IMG/VR virus record: IMGVR_UViG_3300009034_000161
Coordinates: 1 to 30,551 of that record
Origin: a virus
Length of the DNA: 30,551 nucleotides
Direction: 5' to 3' (one strand)
This document shows, in pieces, positions 23,207 through 30,551 of this stretch. The translations under genes were made by a program, and so were the position numbers. Position 1 is the first letter of the stretch. Every line of letters begins with the position of its first letter. Below the pieces are notes generated by a model. It did no database searches. It saw nothing but the letters and a program-made list of their open reading frames with translations, and was not told the DNA's origin.

Positions 23207-23670
23207 TATTTAATTACTCTAAAAGTTATTCTTTGTAGAATATTTGTTGTTGTATCGACTAAAGGTTGATCACCTACTTTGCCCGCAACAGTTTTTCTTG
23301 CTATTGTTGCTGGAGCGTTGGGAACCGCCCACTCTTTGCTGCGGTTAATCCGTTTGACAATAACATCATCGGCAACATATACCCCAAGCCCCTTTAAAAA
23401 TCTTTCAGTAGTCATCTTGCCCCGAACAATATTATCCTTACCCTTATCCAGTTTATCAGCAATATCTTTTTTCTTCTCATCAATACCACTTCTTAAAAAT
23501 GACCGTTGGGGTATTATCTCAGTGCCAAATTCATTTGAGGCGGCAATAATAACCGCTTCACTACCTTGATCCCCAAATATACCAATATCCACCGCCCCAC
23601 CCTTAAATTCTTTTTTAATCTTATTCAGGCCGGTATCTCGATCCTCTATTCTTACTGTCGATTTAATCAT
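23206..23670 (-). CDS. HK97 gp10-like / tail-completion protein, 154 aa
   Basis: Head-tail joining protein by pattern: FKGGAVDIGIFGDQG ... IIAASNEFGTEIIPQRSFLR then KTVAGKVGDQPLVDT. The EFG...IPxRSFLR and PLVDTT landmarks are characteristic. The frame opens at 23718, but the ATG at 23670 overlaps the previous stop (ATGA) and is the more natural start. Confidence 0.8.
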   Translation of the reverse strand: MIKSTVRIEDRDTGLNKIKKEFKGGAVDIGIFGDQGSEAVIIAASNEFGTEIIPQRSFLRSGIDEKKKDIADKLDKGKDNIVRGKMTTERFLKGLGVYVADDVIVKRINRSKEWAVPNAPATIARKTVAGKVGDQPLVDTTTNILQRITFRVIK

Positions 23671-24053
23671 GTTGTGCTTACAATCCCTGGGATAATTGTT
23701 CTGATACCAATTATACAACCTTTGCGAATCCGCATAAATTCCCGACCATAATTAGTAGAATCAAGCTCACCATCAGTCTTAGAAATACTTCCATAACTAA
23801 CAGACAGAGGCCCGGTTTTTTCCGAAGTAATAGGGCCACTGGCAAGAGGGTTTCTATTTGAATCGGGATTAGATAGTGTTAAAAGGTGGGCTGCTAAATA
23901 TCGCTGGGCTCGCTCTTGTTTAGTTCCGAAAACCGAAACTGTTACATCGTTTGCAACATCATCTAAAATAGTATCCCAGAGCAGATTGTTTGTAATATTC
24001 GCAAGCTCCGGGGCTATTACTAAAACCAAGTCCTTGTTGGTGTTTCCCATCAA
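23667..24053 (-). CDS. head-tail connector (DUF4054-type), 128 aa
   Basis: Connector protein with YLAAHLLTLSNPDS, then PITSEKTGPLSVSYG and STNYGREFMRIRKGC, the order found in DUF4054 proteins just downstream of major capsid genes. Two adjacent ATG codons (24053, 24050) are possible starts. It likely forms part of the ring under the portal. Confidence 0.82.
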   Translation of the reverse strand: MMGNTNKDLVLVIAPELANITNNLLWDTILDDVANDVTVSVFGTKQERAQRYLAAHLLTLSNPDSNRNPLASGPITSEKTGPLSVSYGSISKTDGELDSTNYGREFMRIRKGCIIGIRTIIPGIVSTT

Positions 24054-24065
24054 TCCTAAGCATAA

Positions 24066-24560
24066 TTAGTTAGTATTAGATTTATCTTTTTCCTCTTCAC
24101 GCTTTTTGTCGTGTTCTTGAATTTCGGCAATTTGCTCATCAATGGCTTTCAATACCATTTTCCGGGGCTTCATATCCTTACGACCCTTTTCCGCTTTTCG
24201 ATATTTTTCAAGGATAGCAATATCCTTTTCGCTATCAGGAGATGCGGTTCCGGCAATTAAAACCTTCGCATCATTGACATTCATTTCAAGGATGTCGATC
24301 TCATTCTCATTAGGACCGATAGTGAATCCGCTCTCATCGATAGTTGGCTGGACTACTTTTAGGATAGTATCGCAATGCTCTTTCCTGGTATCGGACATAC
24401 CCTCTCTGATTGCATTCCATATTTCCGGGTCAATCTCATTGTTGCCGGGGAGGAAATCAAATACTTCGCTTCTTATCCTCTTTTTACCCCGTTCGTCAAC
24501 ATACTCGCCCGTCTTGTAACAAAAACTCCTGATACCCGGTTCTACATTGATTACAATCAT
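24066..24560 (-). CDS. hypothetical head-cluster protein, 164 aa
   Basis: Unrecognised protein following the major capsid gene. An N-terminal beta part (MIVINVEPGIRSFCYKTGEY) is followed by a middle with DIAILEKYRKAEKGRK and a strongly charged helical tail (IAEIQEHDKKREEEKDK). Start is behind TAGGAGG. It may be a minor head protein or a regulator of connector assembly. Confidence 0.68.
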   Translation of the reverse strand: MIVINVEPGIRSFCYKTGEYVDERGKKRIRSEVFDFLPGNNEIDPEIWNAIREGMSDTRKEHCDTILKVVQPTIDESGFTIGPNENEIDILEMNVNDAKVLIAGTASPDSEKDIAILEKYRKAEKGRKDMKPRKMVLKAIDEQIAEIQEHDKKREEEKDKSNTN

Positions 24561-24580
24561 GATACCTCCTAATTGATTTC

Positions 24581-24614
24581 AGCGGGCTGGAGGAAAGCCT
24601 AACCCCAGCCCGCT
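24581..24614 (-). other. hairpin after the major capsid gene
   Basis: AGCGGGCTGG (24581-24590) pairs perfectly with CCAGCCCGCT (24605-24614) across a 14-base loop, in the only sizeable gap of the head operon (24561-24629). On the minus strand no U-run follows, so it is more likely a partial attenuator or a 3' stabiliser of capsid mRNA than a full terminator. Confidence 0.65.
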
Positions 24615-24629
24615 ATGCCTAAGAAATGG

Positions 24630-25574
24630 TTAAATACCAGTCAGAAAGCACATTGCTAAGGGTCGTCTGATAACTACGCCGGCGTTTCGGGCCTCACCGG
24701 GGATTATAAATTCAAGATTGCGTGGCTGCACTGGCTGTAAAATAAGTTCCAAGGGAATCCGTTGCTCCAGCACTTCGGGATCTTTTTCATAGATCACCGC
24801 TCCGTCCTCAGTACCGCCAGTGAAGGCCAGTTCTAACTCCACAGGCAATGTAGTAATTGTTGACAGGCCATAAGCTTCCTTGTTATTTAAAACGAACTGA
24901 AGCACGGTAACATCGCTATGTGTGCTCCGGGGCAGGCCGGCAATAATATCATACTGTGGAATCGGAAGCAACATTGTGTCGGCCTGATGAACGCCCTTGC
25001 TCTGAGTGCGAACCTTTGAGGTTCCGAGCCTGATGTCATTGATGATTTCGTCCGCCGTTTTCAGAGCCCAAGTGTAGCCCCCCGTTCCGGTTGGCACAGC
25101 CTGAGTCGGCACATTGGTGTTATTTAAAACACCGAGTAGGCCAGTCTCGGTATCGCCATTCCAGCAGATGTTATTTTCTTTTTCCCTGGTAGCCCTCCGT
25201 AGAGAGGCGGCTTGCTCACCATCGAGATCAACACCCGCCATCATAGCTGCCCGGATATCCTGAGTGCTATATCCAATCGCCCCACCAAGTCCCTTAACAT
25301 TAGCACTGTATTCCTTGGCATATACATCCACCCTGGGAAGATCATCAGCATAATTAGCAATAACCTTGACCATACCTACCTGAGTTAGCATTCGATAGGT
25401 AATAGTATTAGCCCCTGCGTTATCCCGATTTGATACCGGAATTAGATCCCGATATTTAAGCTCTCTTTGTAACAAACGATAAACGGTAGCCTCGATTGAT
25501 TCCAACTGCCTTGCGAAAAATACCGTTTCTTGAGCGTCAAGATGAAACTTAACTGCGTCCATTTTAATAGGCAT
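24630..25574 (-). CDS. major capsid protein (DUF2184-like), 314 aa
   Basis: Forms the icosahedral shell. The overall pattern is that of DUF2184 capsids: MDAVKFHLDAQETVFFARQL, then LKYRDLIPVSNRDNAGANTI, GYSTQDIRAAMMAGVDLDGE, IPLELILQPVQPRNLEFIIP and the end VVIRRPLAMCF. Length and position between the decoration gene and connectors agree. A hairpin lies just downstream. Confidence 0.88.
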   Translation of the reverse strand: MPIKMDAVKFHLDAQETVFFARQLESIEATVYRLLQRELKYRDLIPVSNRDNAGANTITYRMLTQVGMVKVIANYADDLPRVDVYAKEYSANVKGLGGAIGYSTQDIRAAMMAGVDLDGEQAASLRRATREKENNICWNGDTETGLLGVLNNTNVPTQAVPTGTGGYTWALKTADEIINDIRLGTSKVRTQSKGVHQADTMLLPIPQYDIIAGLPRSTHSDVTVLQFVLNNKEAYGLSTITTLPVELELAFTGGTEDGAVIYEKDPEVLEQRIPLELILQPVQPRNLEFIIPGEARNAGVVIRRPLAMCFLTGI

Positions 25575-25616
25575 ATTATCCTCCTTGTTTTAGATATTAT
25601 CGGTTAAATAAGCCCT

Positions 25617-26411
25617 CTATGTGATAGTAGGTAGATTAATCTCAAGAATCGTCAGTTCCCCGGCTCCAGCAGATAGCTTATATCGAGTTCCCGGCAGAGC
25701 ACCGGCATCCGTTCCATCAACATCACTTCGGAAAGCTCCAACTTGCTCCCCGGCCCCGGCAACTGCCCTAACAAAAGCCTGCCCACCAGCGATAACGGCA
25801 TCCTCAACAGTAACCCATATCCTGCCCCTTCGCACAACACTCATTGCGGAAGCTAACGGATAACCAACGTTATTTGCATTTAGAACCGCCTGCTCAAGAG
25901 CCTGAGTTCTAACCGCTACCCCCAGGGCTCGGTTAGTATCGGTGATCTGAGTCACCAGAGTCGGCAAGTGGGCCAGATTATCAGCACCACCAGCGGCGAG
26001 AGCACCTGTGTCCTGCACAACACAAAGACCAAAATTGACTCCAGCCTCATTTGGTATCTGCTCCTCAGTGGTGCAATTAAGAGTTCCAACACAGGTGAAA
26101 GCAACACCGGCAACATCGGCCTCAACATTCATAAAATCGCCATCGTCTATTGCCAGAACTGGCTCGGCTCCAGCATTAATAGCGGCAACAAGCAAATCCA
26201 CCAATTCCGCCTTAGTCTTTGCGGCTGAACCGGAATTGACATTAAAGGCCGTCCCATTAATAGTTACAGTTGTTGAAAGATCGATAGCGGTAATGGTAAC
26301 ACGAAAAACCTGCTTACTGTTATTGATATAGGTTGCTATATCGTGATACCCGGAATCGGCAAGTGCACCTTGAACTCCTACTGCCATATTATCATTTACT
26401 GCTGTCTGCAT
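25617..26411 (-). CDS. head decoration/cement protein with an inserted module, 264 aa
   Basis: N-terminal MQTAVNDNMAVGVQGALADS and the C-terminal half (YPLASAMSVVRRGRIWVTVE; AFVRAVAGAGEQVGAF) match structural cement proteins located before the capsid gene. Residues about 36-113 contain a beta module (VTINGTAFNVNSGSAAKTKA ... LVAAINAGAEPVLAID) closely like the two modules in the tail sheath. Without this insert the protein would be close to the typical cement length. Confidence 0.78.
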   Translation of the reverse strand: MQTAVNDNMAVGVQGALADSGYHDIATYINNSKQVFRVTITAIDLSTTVTINGTAFNVNSGSAAKTKAELVDLLVAAINAGAEPVLAIDDGDFMNVEADVAGVAFTCVGTLNCTTEEQIPNEAGVNFGLCVVQDTGALAAGGADNLAHLPTLVTQITDTNRALGVAVRTQALEQAVLNANNVGYPLASAMSVVRRGRIWVTVEDAVIAGGQAFVRAVAGAGEQVGAFRSDVDGTDAGALPGTRYKLSAGAGELTILEINLPTIT

Positions 26412-26456
26412 TTTAATCCTCCTTATTTAACTTGGATTTAAAATTGAAATCCTTGA

Positions 26457-27056
26457 TTATTTCGCTGGGGTTTGCTCCGCCGGTTTCTCCTTATGAAGCC
26501 CTTGGCTATAATCAATCATATCCTGCCGGGGGTCTTTGGGAGTTCCGGCATCCGCCCTAAGCTCATCAGCATTGATGAGGAAAGTCTTCATACTATCATC
26601 CCCAGCATCGGTCTTTTCCACCGCCTCCCGGATAGTATCAAAGCGGGCCTGGATATATTCATCACTCTTTCCCTCGGAATCGAAATCCTTTGACACTGAC
26701 TTGATGACATCCAGCCTGATGGTCTTATCGTCCTTGTCCTTATGTTCAACCTTGAGCTTATCGGCCAGATCCTCTAAGTCTTTCCGGGCCTTGAGCATTG
26801 TCTGAATCTTATCTGAGGCCGGATCTTTCCAATCCTCTAAATCCTTTTTCACCTTTTCAAGATCCTCTGCACTGGCATCAAGACGACCCTGAAGAGCATC
26901 GCCCGCCTTAGCCAAGTAATCAATAATGCCCACAGCTTCATCCAGTTTCCCGGACAGCTTTTCAACAGTTTGCGTGGCCTCGTCCGGTATCTCAGTATCC
27001 ATTGCGTCCATATTAAGGCCAGGGGCTTTAATTTCATCTCGCTTGAATTTAAACAT
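26457..27056 (-). CDS. scaffold protein from internal start, 199 aa
   Basis: Within the protease frame an ATG at 27056 (MFKFKRDEIKAPG) is preceded by AAGGAGG with an 8-base gap (minus strand, about 27065-27071). This would make the helical, charged C-terminal region alone (EKLSGKLDEAVGIIDYLA ... VEKVKKDLEDWKD style coiled coil). Nested scaffolds of this kind are known in lambda and relatives. Directly visible: the strong site and start; inferred: that it is used. Confidence 0.65.
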   Translation of the reverse strand: MFKFKRDEIKAPGLNMDAMDTEIPDEATQTVEKLSGKLDEAVGIIDYLAKAGDALQGRLDASAEDLEKVKKDLEDWKDPASDKIQTMLKARKDLEDLADKLKVEHKDKDDKTIRLDVIKSVSKDFDSEGKSDEYIQARFDTIREAVEKTDAGDDSMKTFLINADELRADAGTPKDPRQDMIDYSQGLHKEKPAEQTPAK

Positions 27057-28016
27057 GATAACATCCTCCTTAGTTTTCTGGTCTAATCTTAGTCTCGCAT
27101 CTCTACCGGCACGGCCAGTAGCAACGAGACTCAAATGATTATATTGAATATTAGATTGAATTGCATCGTAAGTTTCACCGTTAAATTCGCCAGGTATCGG
27201 GTCAACATCACATTTATAGCCTAATGATATTTCGTAATTACCAAGTCCAGTATCGTGGCGGTCTTGAATTTCTTTAACTAAATTTTTATCTGTTATTACT
27301 AATCGGCAAGCCAGAAAATCACCGTCTCTATGTATCGTATCGCCAGTCGTTCCGATTTGCAATTCCTTAACATTGTCAACACTAACCATTTCCGATGGGT
27401 GTTTTAAGGTGACCGGAATGAGCTTTAAGCTCTCCATCGAATCCTCATTAAATACTTCCCCTTCTGGTCTAAATTCTTTAACTCCACCAATACCTGTGTA
27501 ATCAAATACTCCTGTCCGAGTAACAGTGGCATCGGCAACAATAAAACCCTGATTAGTTATTTTGAATTTATCCTCACGGATAGAAATATCATATCGGTCT
27601 TGTCTTTCGCCGGGATGCTTATCGTGAGCTTTGAGAGATAGATTCCCAATGCTATTATCTTTTTTATTCCCGTTTTTGTGATGCAGATCAAAGCCTTTTG
27701 GTATTGGGCCGTTTCGTTTTTCCCATATTTCCCGTGCTATTCTTGCATCTTTACAGGCTTCAGGATCGGAGGCATCTTTTTTAGCAGCTTCAAAAGTTCC
27801 TTCGTGCTCTTTACAATGAGTCTCCGCTTCCCCGGCAGTCCACTTATTTTTATCGTAACGATAGGCTTGCTCAGTCATTGTATCCTCACCTTTGAGCCTA
27901 CCTAAGATAATGGAATAGACTTTACCAGCGTGTTTGCGGGTCATTCTGCGGAAGCGGCCTTCTTGAAATGATTCAGGGGATTTTAAACGACAGGCATGTT
28001 CATTTGGGAATGGCAT
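26457..28016 (-). CDS. DUF2213-type capsid maturation protease with HNH domain, 519 aa
   Basis: Probable prohead protease-scaffold polyprotein. Residues 1-75 carry a phage start motif (PFPNEHACRLKSPESFQEG ... RYDKNKWTAGEAE). Residues about 92-140 contain an HNH nuclease-type motif (FDLHHKNGNKKDNSIGNLSL). Residues 180-312 match DUF2213 (LIPVTLKHPSEM; GNYEISLGYKCD; YNHLSLVATGRAGRDARL); His206 and Ser264 are plausible catalytic residues. The C-terminus from residue 321 is a charged coiled-coil scaffold with its own start. An alternative start at 27878 has AAAGGTGAGG, but the upstream part is conserved-looking. Confidence 0.75.
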   Translation of the reverse strand: MPFPNEHACRLKSPESFQEGRFRRMTRKHAGKVYSIILGRLKGEDTMTEQAYRYDKNKWTAGEAETHCKEHEGTFEAAKKDASDPEACKDARIAREIWEKRNGPIPKGFDLHHKNGNKKDNSIGNLSLKAHDKHPGERQDRYDISIREDKFKITNQGFIVADATVTRTGVFDYTGIGGVKEFRPEGEVFNEDSMESLKLIPVTLKHPSEMVSVDNVKELQIGTTGDTIHRDGDFLACRLVITDKNLVKEIQDRHDTGLGNYEISLGYKCDVDPIPGEFNGETYDAIQSNIQYNHLSLVATGRAGRDARLRLDQKTKEDVIMFKFKRDEIKAPGLNMDAMDTEIPDEATQTVEKLSGKLDEAVGIIDYLAKAGDALQGRLDASAEDLEKVKKDLEDWKDPASDKIQTMLKARKDLEDLADKLKVEHKDKDDKTIRLDVIKSVSKDFDSEGKSDEYIQARFDTIREAVEKTDAGDDSMKTFLINADELRADAGTPKDPRQDMIDYSQGLHKEKPAEQTPAK

Positions 28017-28048
28017 ACTCTCAGGATAAATGCCTAAAAGTTAACTTG

Positions 28049-28228
28049 TCAAGGATTATTTTCAGTTGAGGGATTTGGCAGGTTATTTTTCTTCTTGATA
28101 TTATGAAGTAGAACCTTGACGCTTCCTTCCGGCATAAGCAATAATTCCTCTATCTGTGAACACTTTAAGCCACTTGCTCTGAGCCTTAACACTCGCTGTC
28201 TCCTTGCTTCGGCTTCTGCTTTTCTCAT
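28049..28228 (-). CDS. small helix-turn-helix protein, 59 aa
   Basis: A longer frame opens at 28330, but the ATG at 28228 overlaps the methyltransferase stop by one base (TGATGA) and lies behind GAAGGGA. The product begins MRKAEAEARRQRVLRLRASG and has CSQIEELLLMPEGSVKVLLH, which resembles a sigma-70 region-4-type helix-turn-helix. It could control the head operon or guide methyltransferase expression; no DNA target is visible. Confidence 0.7.
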   Translation of the reverse strand: MRKAEAEARRQRVLRLRASGLKCSQIEELLLMPEGSVKVLLHNIKKKNNLPNPSTENNP

Positions 28229-29730
28229 CAATCTCCCTTCGGTAATAGTTTCGCTTTCTTGCCCGTGTAATCCTCCCATCGTTTGATAATTACATCGACA
28301 TAAATGGGATCGATCTCCATCCCATAACATATCCGGTTAGTCTTTTCGCAAGCTATGAGAGTGGAGCCGGAGCCGAGGAAGGAATCCAAGACTAAGTCAT
28401 TCTTATTTGATGTTGTAATTATTCCCCGTTCACATATCTCTATGGGCTTAACTGTCGGATGTTTATCTGTTGTTGTTAATTTTTCAAGTTTCCAAACATC
28501 TGTCCAGCCATTTGTATTATCAAAATAGCCACGAAGATCATCATATTCTCTACGAATTTTATTGTATTCCTTACGGAATGCTTTTTTAGCATTTTTTTGT
28601 AATGTTTCATATACTTCACGGGTAGGGAATGACCATTGAGATTTACCAAACCAATGATCTCTACTTAAATCTGAATGACCAATCATTTTCTTAACGGTTG
28701 GTATATCCCAACCCATCTTTTTTCTCTCTTTATCTAAATATTTTCTGATTGGGTCGAAACCATTCCAATAATGTTCAGCGTTCGGGGAAACAGACCAAGC
28801 GCCGTTTTGAAATGGTTGTCCATAAATACAAAGCAGGCAGGCTGCATAGTTTTCTGGTAATTGCCTAAACTCAGGAGAGTTAATGCCTTGTATATAACTC
28901 TTTTGCCAAATAATAAAATTCCTAAAATTACACTTCCCTTGTGGCTTAATAATTTGTTCCCAATATCTACTTAAACCATCGAAGTATCCCCACACATAAA
29001 AATAGCCATTGTCTTTTAGATTTAATAAAAAATTGTCTGTGAACTGTCTATAAAAATTAAGCCAGTCATCTTCTTTTAGATCATCATTTATAATCTCTTT
29101 ATTTATCCCATAAGGCGGATCGGTAAATACCATGTCCGCCCGCTTCCCATTCATCAGCTTATCAACATCTTCCCGGCAAGTAGAATCACCGCACATAACT
29201 TTATGCTTATCAAGCTGATAAATCTGCCCTCGCTTTGACTTAGCCTTTTTAGGAATTTCGGGAATGTCATCTTCCCCAGTCTGAGCAATCTCTTTTTCAA
29301 ACCAACCTATCTTAAACTTATCCATATTAAAATCAGGCAGGTCAAGGCTACCAAAATCAATATCCAAGCCTTGAATAAATTCATAAAGCCCCTCATCAGT
29401 TACCTTGCCAAACTGAGAAATATAGCCAAGCAATCGTTCCTTAGCTTCGTTTATATCCTTCGCTTGTATCTCTACGATAGGGAGCTTATTACCGGGAAGT
29501 GAATAGCCGTCCTCAATCATCTTTTGCACAGTTCTAATTCTCTGAGTGCCGTCAAGCACCTTACCCTTCCAAACGAATATTGGGGCGTCAAAGCCGAGGC
29601 GGGCAATTCTATCCTTCAGCTTATCGTAATTAACCTTACTCAGTTCCTTGAGATTGCCCTGAATGATTTCAAGTTTGTTAATAGGAATAAGGGGACAGTT
29701 TTTAACCTTGATTTGGATTTCGGTATTCAT
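28228..29730 (-). CDS. ParB-like / DNA methyltransferase fusion, 500 aa
   Basis: Residues about 11-105 form a ParB/Srx-type domain (ISQ-style segment VLDGTQRIRTVQKMIEDG in place of the usual DGHHR box). Residues 165-495 are an adenine-N6/cytosine-N4 methyltransferase with motif IV TDPPYG (203-208) and motif I DSFLGSGS (449-456) in beta-class order. The region between (YLDKERKKMGWDIPTVKKMI ... WSFPTREVYETLQ) is the recognition domain and looks notably AT-rich. The gene sits between head morphogenesis and protease genes; such ParB-methylase fusions are frequent in phages, where the ParB part may help DNA binding. Confidence 0.9.
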   Translation of the reverse strand: MNTEIQIKVKNCPLIPINKLEIIQGNLKELSKVNYDKLKDRIARLGFDAPIFVWKGKVLDGTQRIRTVQKMIEDGYSLPGNKLPIVEIQAKDINEAKERLLGYISQFGKVTDEGLYEFIQGLDIDFGSLDLPDFNMDKFKIGWFEKEIAQTGEDDIPEIPKKAKSKRGQIYQLDKHKVMCGDSTCREDVDKLMNGKRADMVFTDPPYGINKEIINDDLKEDDWLNFYRQFTDNFLLNLKDNGYFYVWGYFDGLSRYWEQIIKPQGKCNFRNFIIWQKSYIQGINSPEFRQLPENYAACLLCIYGQPFQNGAWSVSPNAEHYWNGFDPIRKYLDKERKKMGWDIPTVKKMIGHSDLSRDHWFGKSQWSFPTREVYETLQKNAKKAFRKEYNKIRREYDDLRGYFDNTNGWTDVWKLEKLTTTDKHPTVKPIEICERGIITTSNKNDLVLDSFLGSGSTLIACEKTNRICYGMEIDPIYVDVIIKRWEDYTGKKAKLLPKGD

Positions 29731-30551
29731 TAAGTTGCCCTCGGTATTGTTTCCCCTGCCGCAAAAAACTTATCCATTACCGGGATAGCAGAACACCGGC
29801 ATTGATAATCTTCTCCGGGATGTCCAACGGCGGGGGGCTTATTCCAAGAGAACTTATCAGTATTAAGGCGGGCGTGCTCTGGCCTCACCCGTGCGTCCCT
29901 CTCAGTTGACCAGATATACTCCTCAACACCTATCTCAGTTTGTCTTAACCGTGTTAATGAACCATTAAATTTACTAATCTGGTCACGGGCAATAAGCCGG
30001 GCTCTGGCTTTAGGATTTATCCGCCTGGCTCCTTTGACGGTAGGTTCAAACGGAGCAATCTGCATATCTTTTAATATTTGCTTTTCAAGGGCCTTAGTGG
30101 ATACTCCCCGCTCTACCGCAGTTCTAACCATCGGTTCAAGCTGGGTTAAATACTCCTCCGGGATGGATTTGACAAGCTGTGCATTCCTTTCAACAAAGCT
30201 ATTCATCTGAGGTATTAACCACGGCTCCTCCCTGAGAACTGAGATCCCCAGCACAGTCTTGAATTGCTTATCTACTTGTTGAGCATTGAAAGCCTGAGTT
30301 CTGACAGCATATCTATCCCCAACCGTGCGAGCCATCGGGTCGGTCATTGTTCTGGCTACCCCTAATTTCAAGTCATTGAAAATAGTAGAGATAGTTTCCC
30401 CGTAAGTATCGACACGGGTTTCGCTTTGATATTGAGCAATGATAGAGGGCAGGCGGGGGATAAGCTTTTCTCTAACATCATCAAGGGTAGGTTCTAAGAG
30501 ATCAATAATATCCCGGTAATAAGCCCGTTCAATAGCGGAGGGATGTAATTG
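29730..30551 (-). CDS. Mu gpF / SPP1 gp7-like head morphogenesis protein (partial)
   Basis: Minor head protein needed for capsid assembly. The frame is open through the window edge (the first codons read QLHPSAIERAYYRDIIDLLE), so its N-terminus is missing; 273 residues are visible. The C-terminal landmarks are RINPKARARLIARDQISKFN, EEYIWSTERDARVRPEHARL, and GHPGEDYQCRCSAIPV, the classical Mu F/SPP1 gp7 end. A TTG at 30371 is an internal codon, not the start. Its stop overlaps the methyltransferase start (TAATG). Confidence 0.88.
   Translation of the reverse strand, partial: QLHPSAIERAYYRDIIDLLEPTLDDVREKLIPRLPSIIAQYQSETRVDTYGETISTIFNDLKLGVARTMTDPMARTVGDRYAVRTQAFNAQQVDKQFKTVLGISVLREEPWLIPQMNSFVERNAQLVKSIPEEYLTQLEPMVRTAVERGVSTKALEKQILKDMQIAPFEPTVKGARRINPKARARLIARDQISKFNGSLTRLRQTEIGVEEYIWSTERDARVRPEHARLNTDKFSWNKPPAVGHPGEDYQCRCSAIPVMDKFFAAGETIPRAT

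Noticed and set aside
24142-24519. Plus-strand 125-codon frame opposite the 164-residue head gene
   Set aside because: Ser/Phe/Leu-rich antisense translation with no supporting start context.
28023-28052. Promoter-like TTGACA (minus strand, 28052-28047) with TATCCT after 18 bases
   Set aside because: The transcription start would fall at the protease start codon, leaving no ribosome-binding site; probably chance.
30369-30371. TTG as the start of the head morphogenesis protein
   Set aside because: The frame is open to the window edge with protein-like sequence, so the gene simply continues beyond 30551.

Overview
The window is about 30.5 kb of a tailed bacteriophage (or prophage) genome with a contractile-tail (myovirus) virion module. 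I recognise no host gene. The host is not determinable from this stretch. Base composition looks moderate, slightly AT-rich, with strong Shine-Dalgarno sequences of the AAAGGAGGTGAT type and very tight packing (ATGA, TAATG and TTGA start/stop overlaps), so the replicon is bacterial. No tRNA, rRNA, CRISPR array, integrase, terminase, portal or clear lysin is visible. Terminase and portal would be expected beyond the right edge.

Left arm, 1-5133, plus strand: an accessory operon of small genes. It holds several unknowns, a winged-helix-like protein, an ASCH-domain protein, a promoter/palindrome region (1939-2016), a Cys/His miniprotein, a C5-cytosine DNA methyltransferase with a second long reading frame lying inside it, a second (N6-A/N4-C type) methyltransferase broken by one in-frame TAA, a zinc ribbon, and a cluster of small membrane-associated genes ending in a band-7/SPFH-like protein. 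Two of the small genes are very short or start non-canonically (4351-4473 and 4470-4712). A GC-rich hairpin (5146-5173) separates this operon from the convergent virion operon.

Right arm, 30551 down to 5214, minus strand, one long virion operon in transcription order: Mu gpF/SPP1 gp7-like head morphogenesis protein (cut by the window edge), a ParB-methyltransferase fusion, a small HTH protein, a DUF2213-type maturation protease with an HNH domain near its N-terminus and an internal start for a scaffold, decoration protein, major capsid protein (DUF2184-like), connectors (DUF4054, HK97 gp10-like), several Ig/lectin-like virion proteins, stopper and neck terminator, sheath (DUF3383), tube (DUF3277), tail assembly chaperone with a T TTT TTC -1 frameshift site, tape measure, a minimal baseplate (Dit-like, plug, gp27-like hub, Gp138-type spike, gp25 wedge, gp47/J, DUF2612), then fibres, a beta-helix tailspike-like protein, accessory adhesin domains and a small XhlA/holin-like membrane protein.

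The most notable items are: (1) two apparently functional frames over about 870 bp of the C5 methyltransferase; (2) a programmed -1 frameshift in the tail chaperone; (3) three methyltransferase loci, one interrupted by a stop and one lodged in the head-gene cluster; (4) an HNH domain in the capsid protease ORF; (5) a small beta-domain occurring twice in tandem in the sheath and once in the decoration protein; (6) a perfect 16-bp palindrome at a TATAAT promoter that can also fold as part of a three-way junction. All homology statements come from recognising sequence patterns by eye; no search was run.
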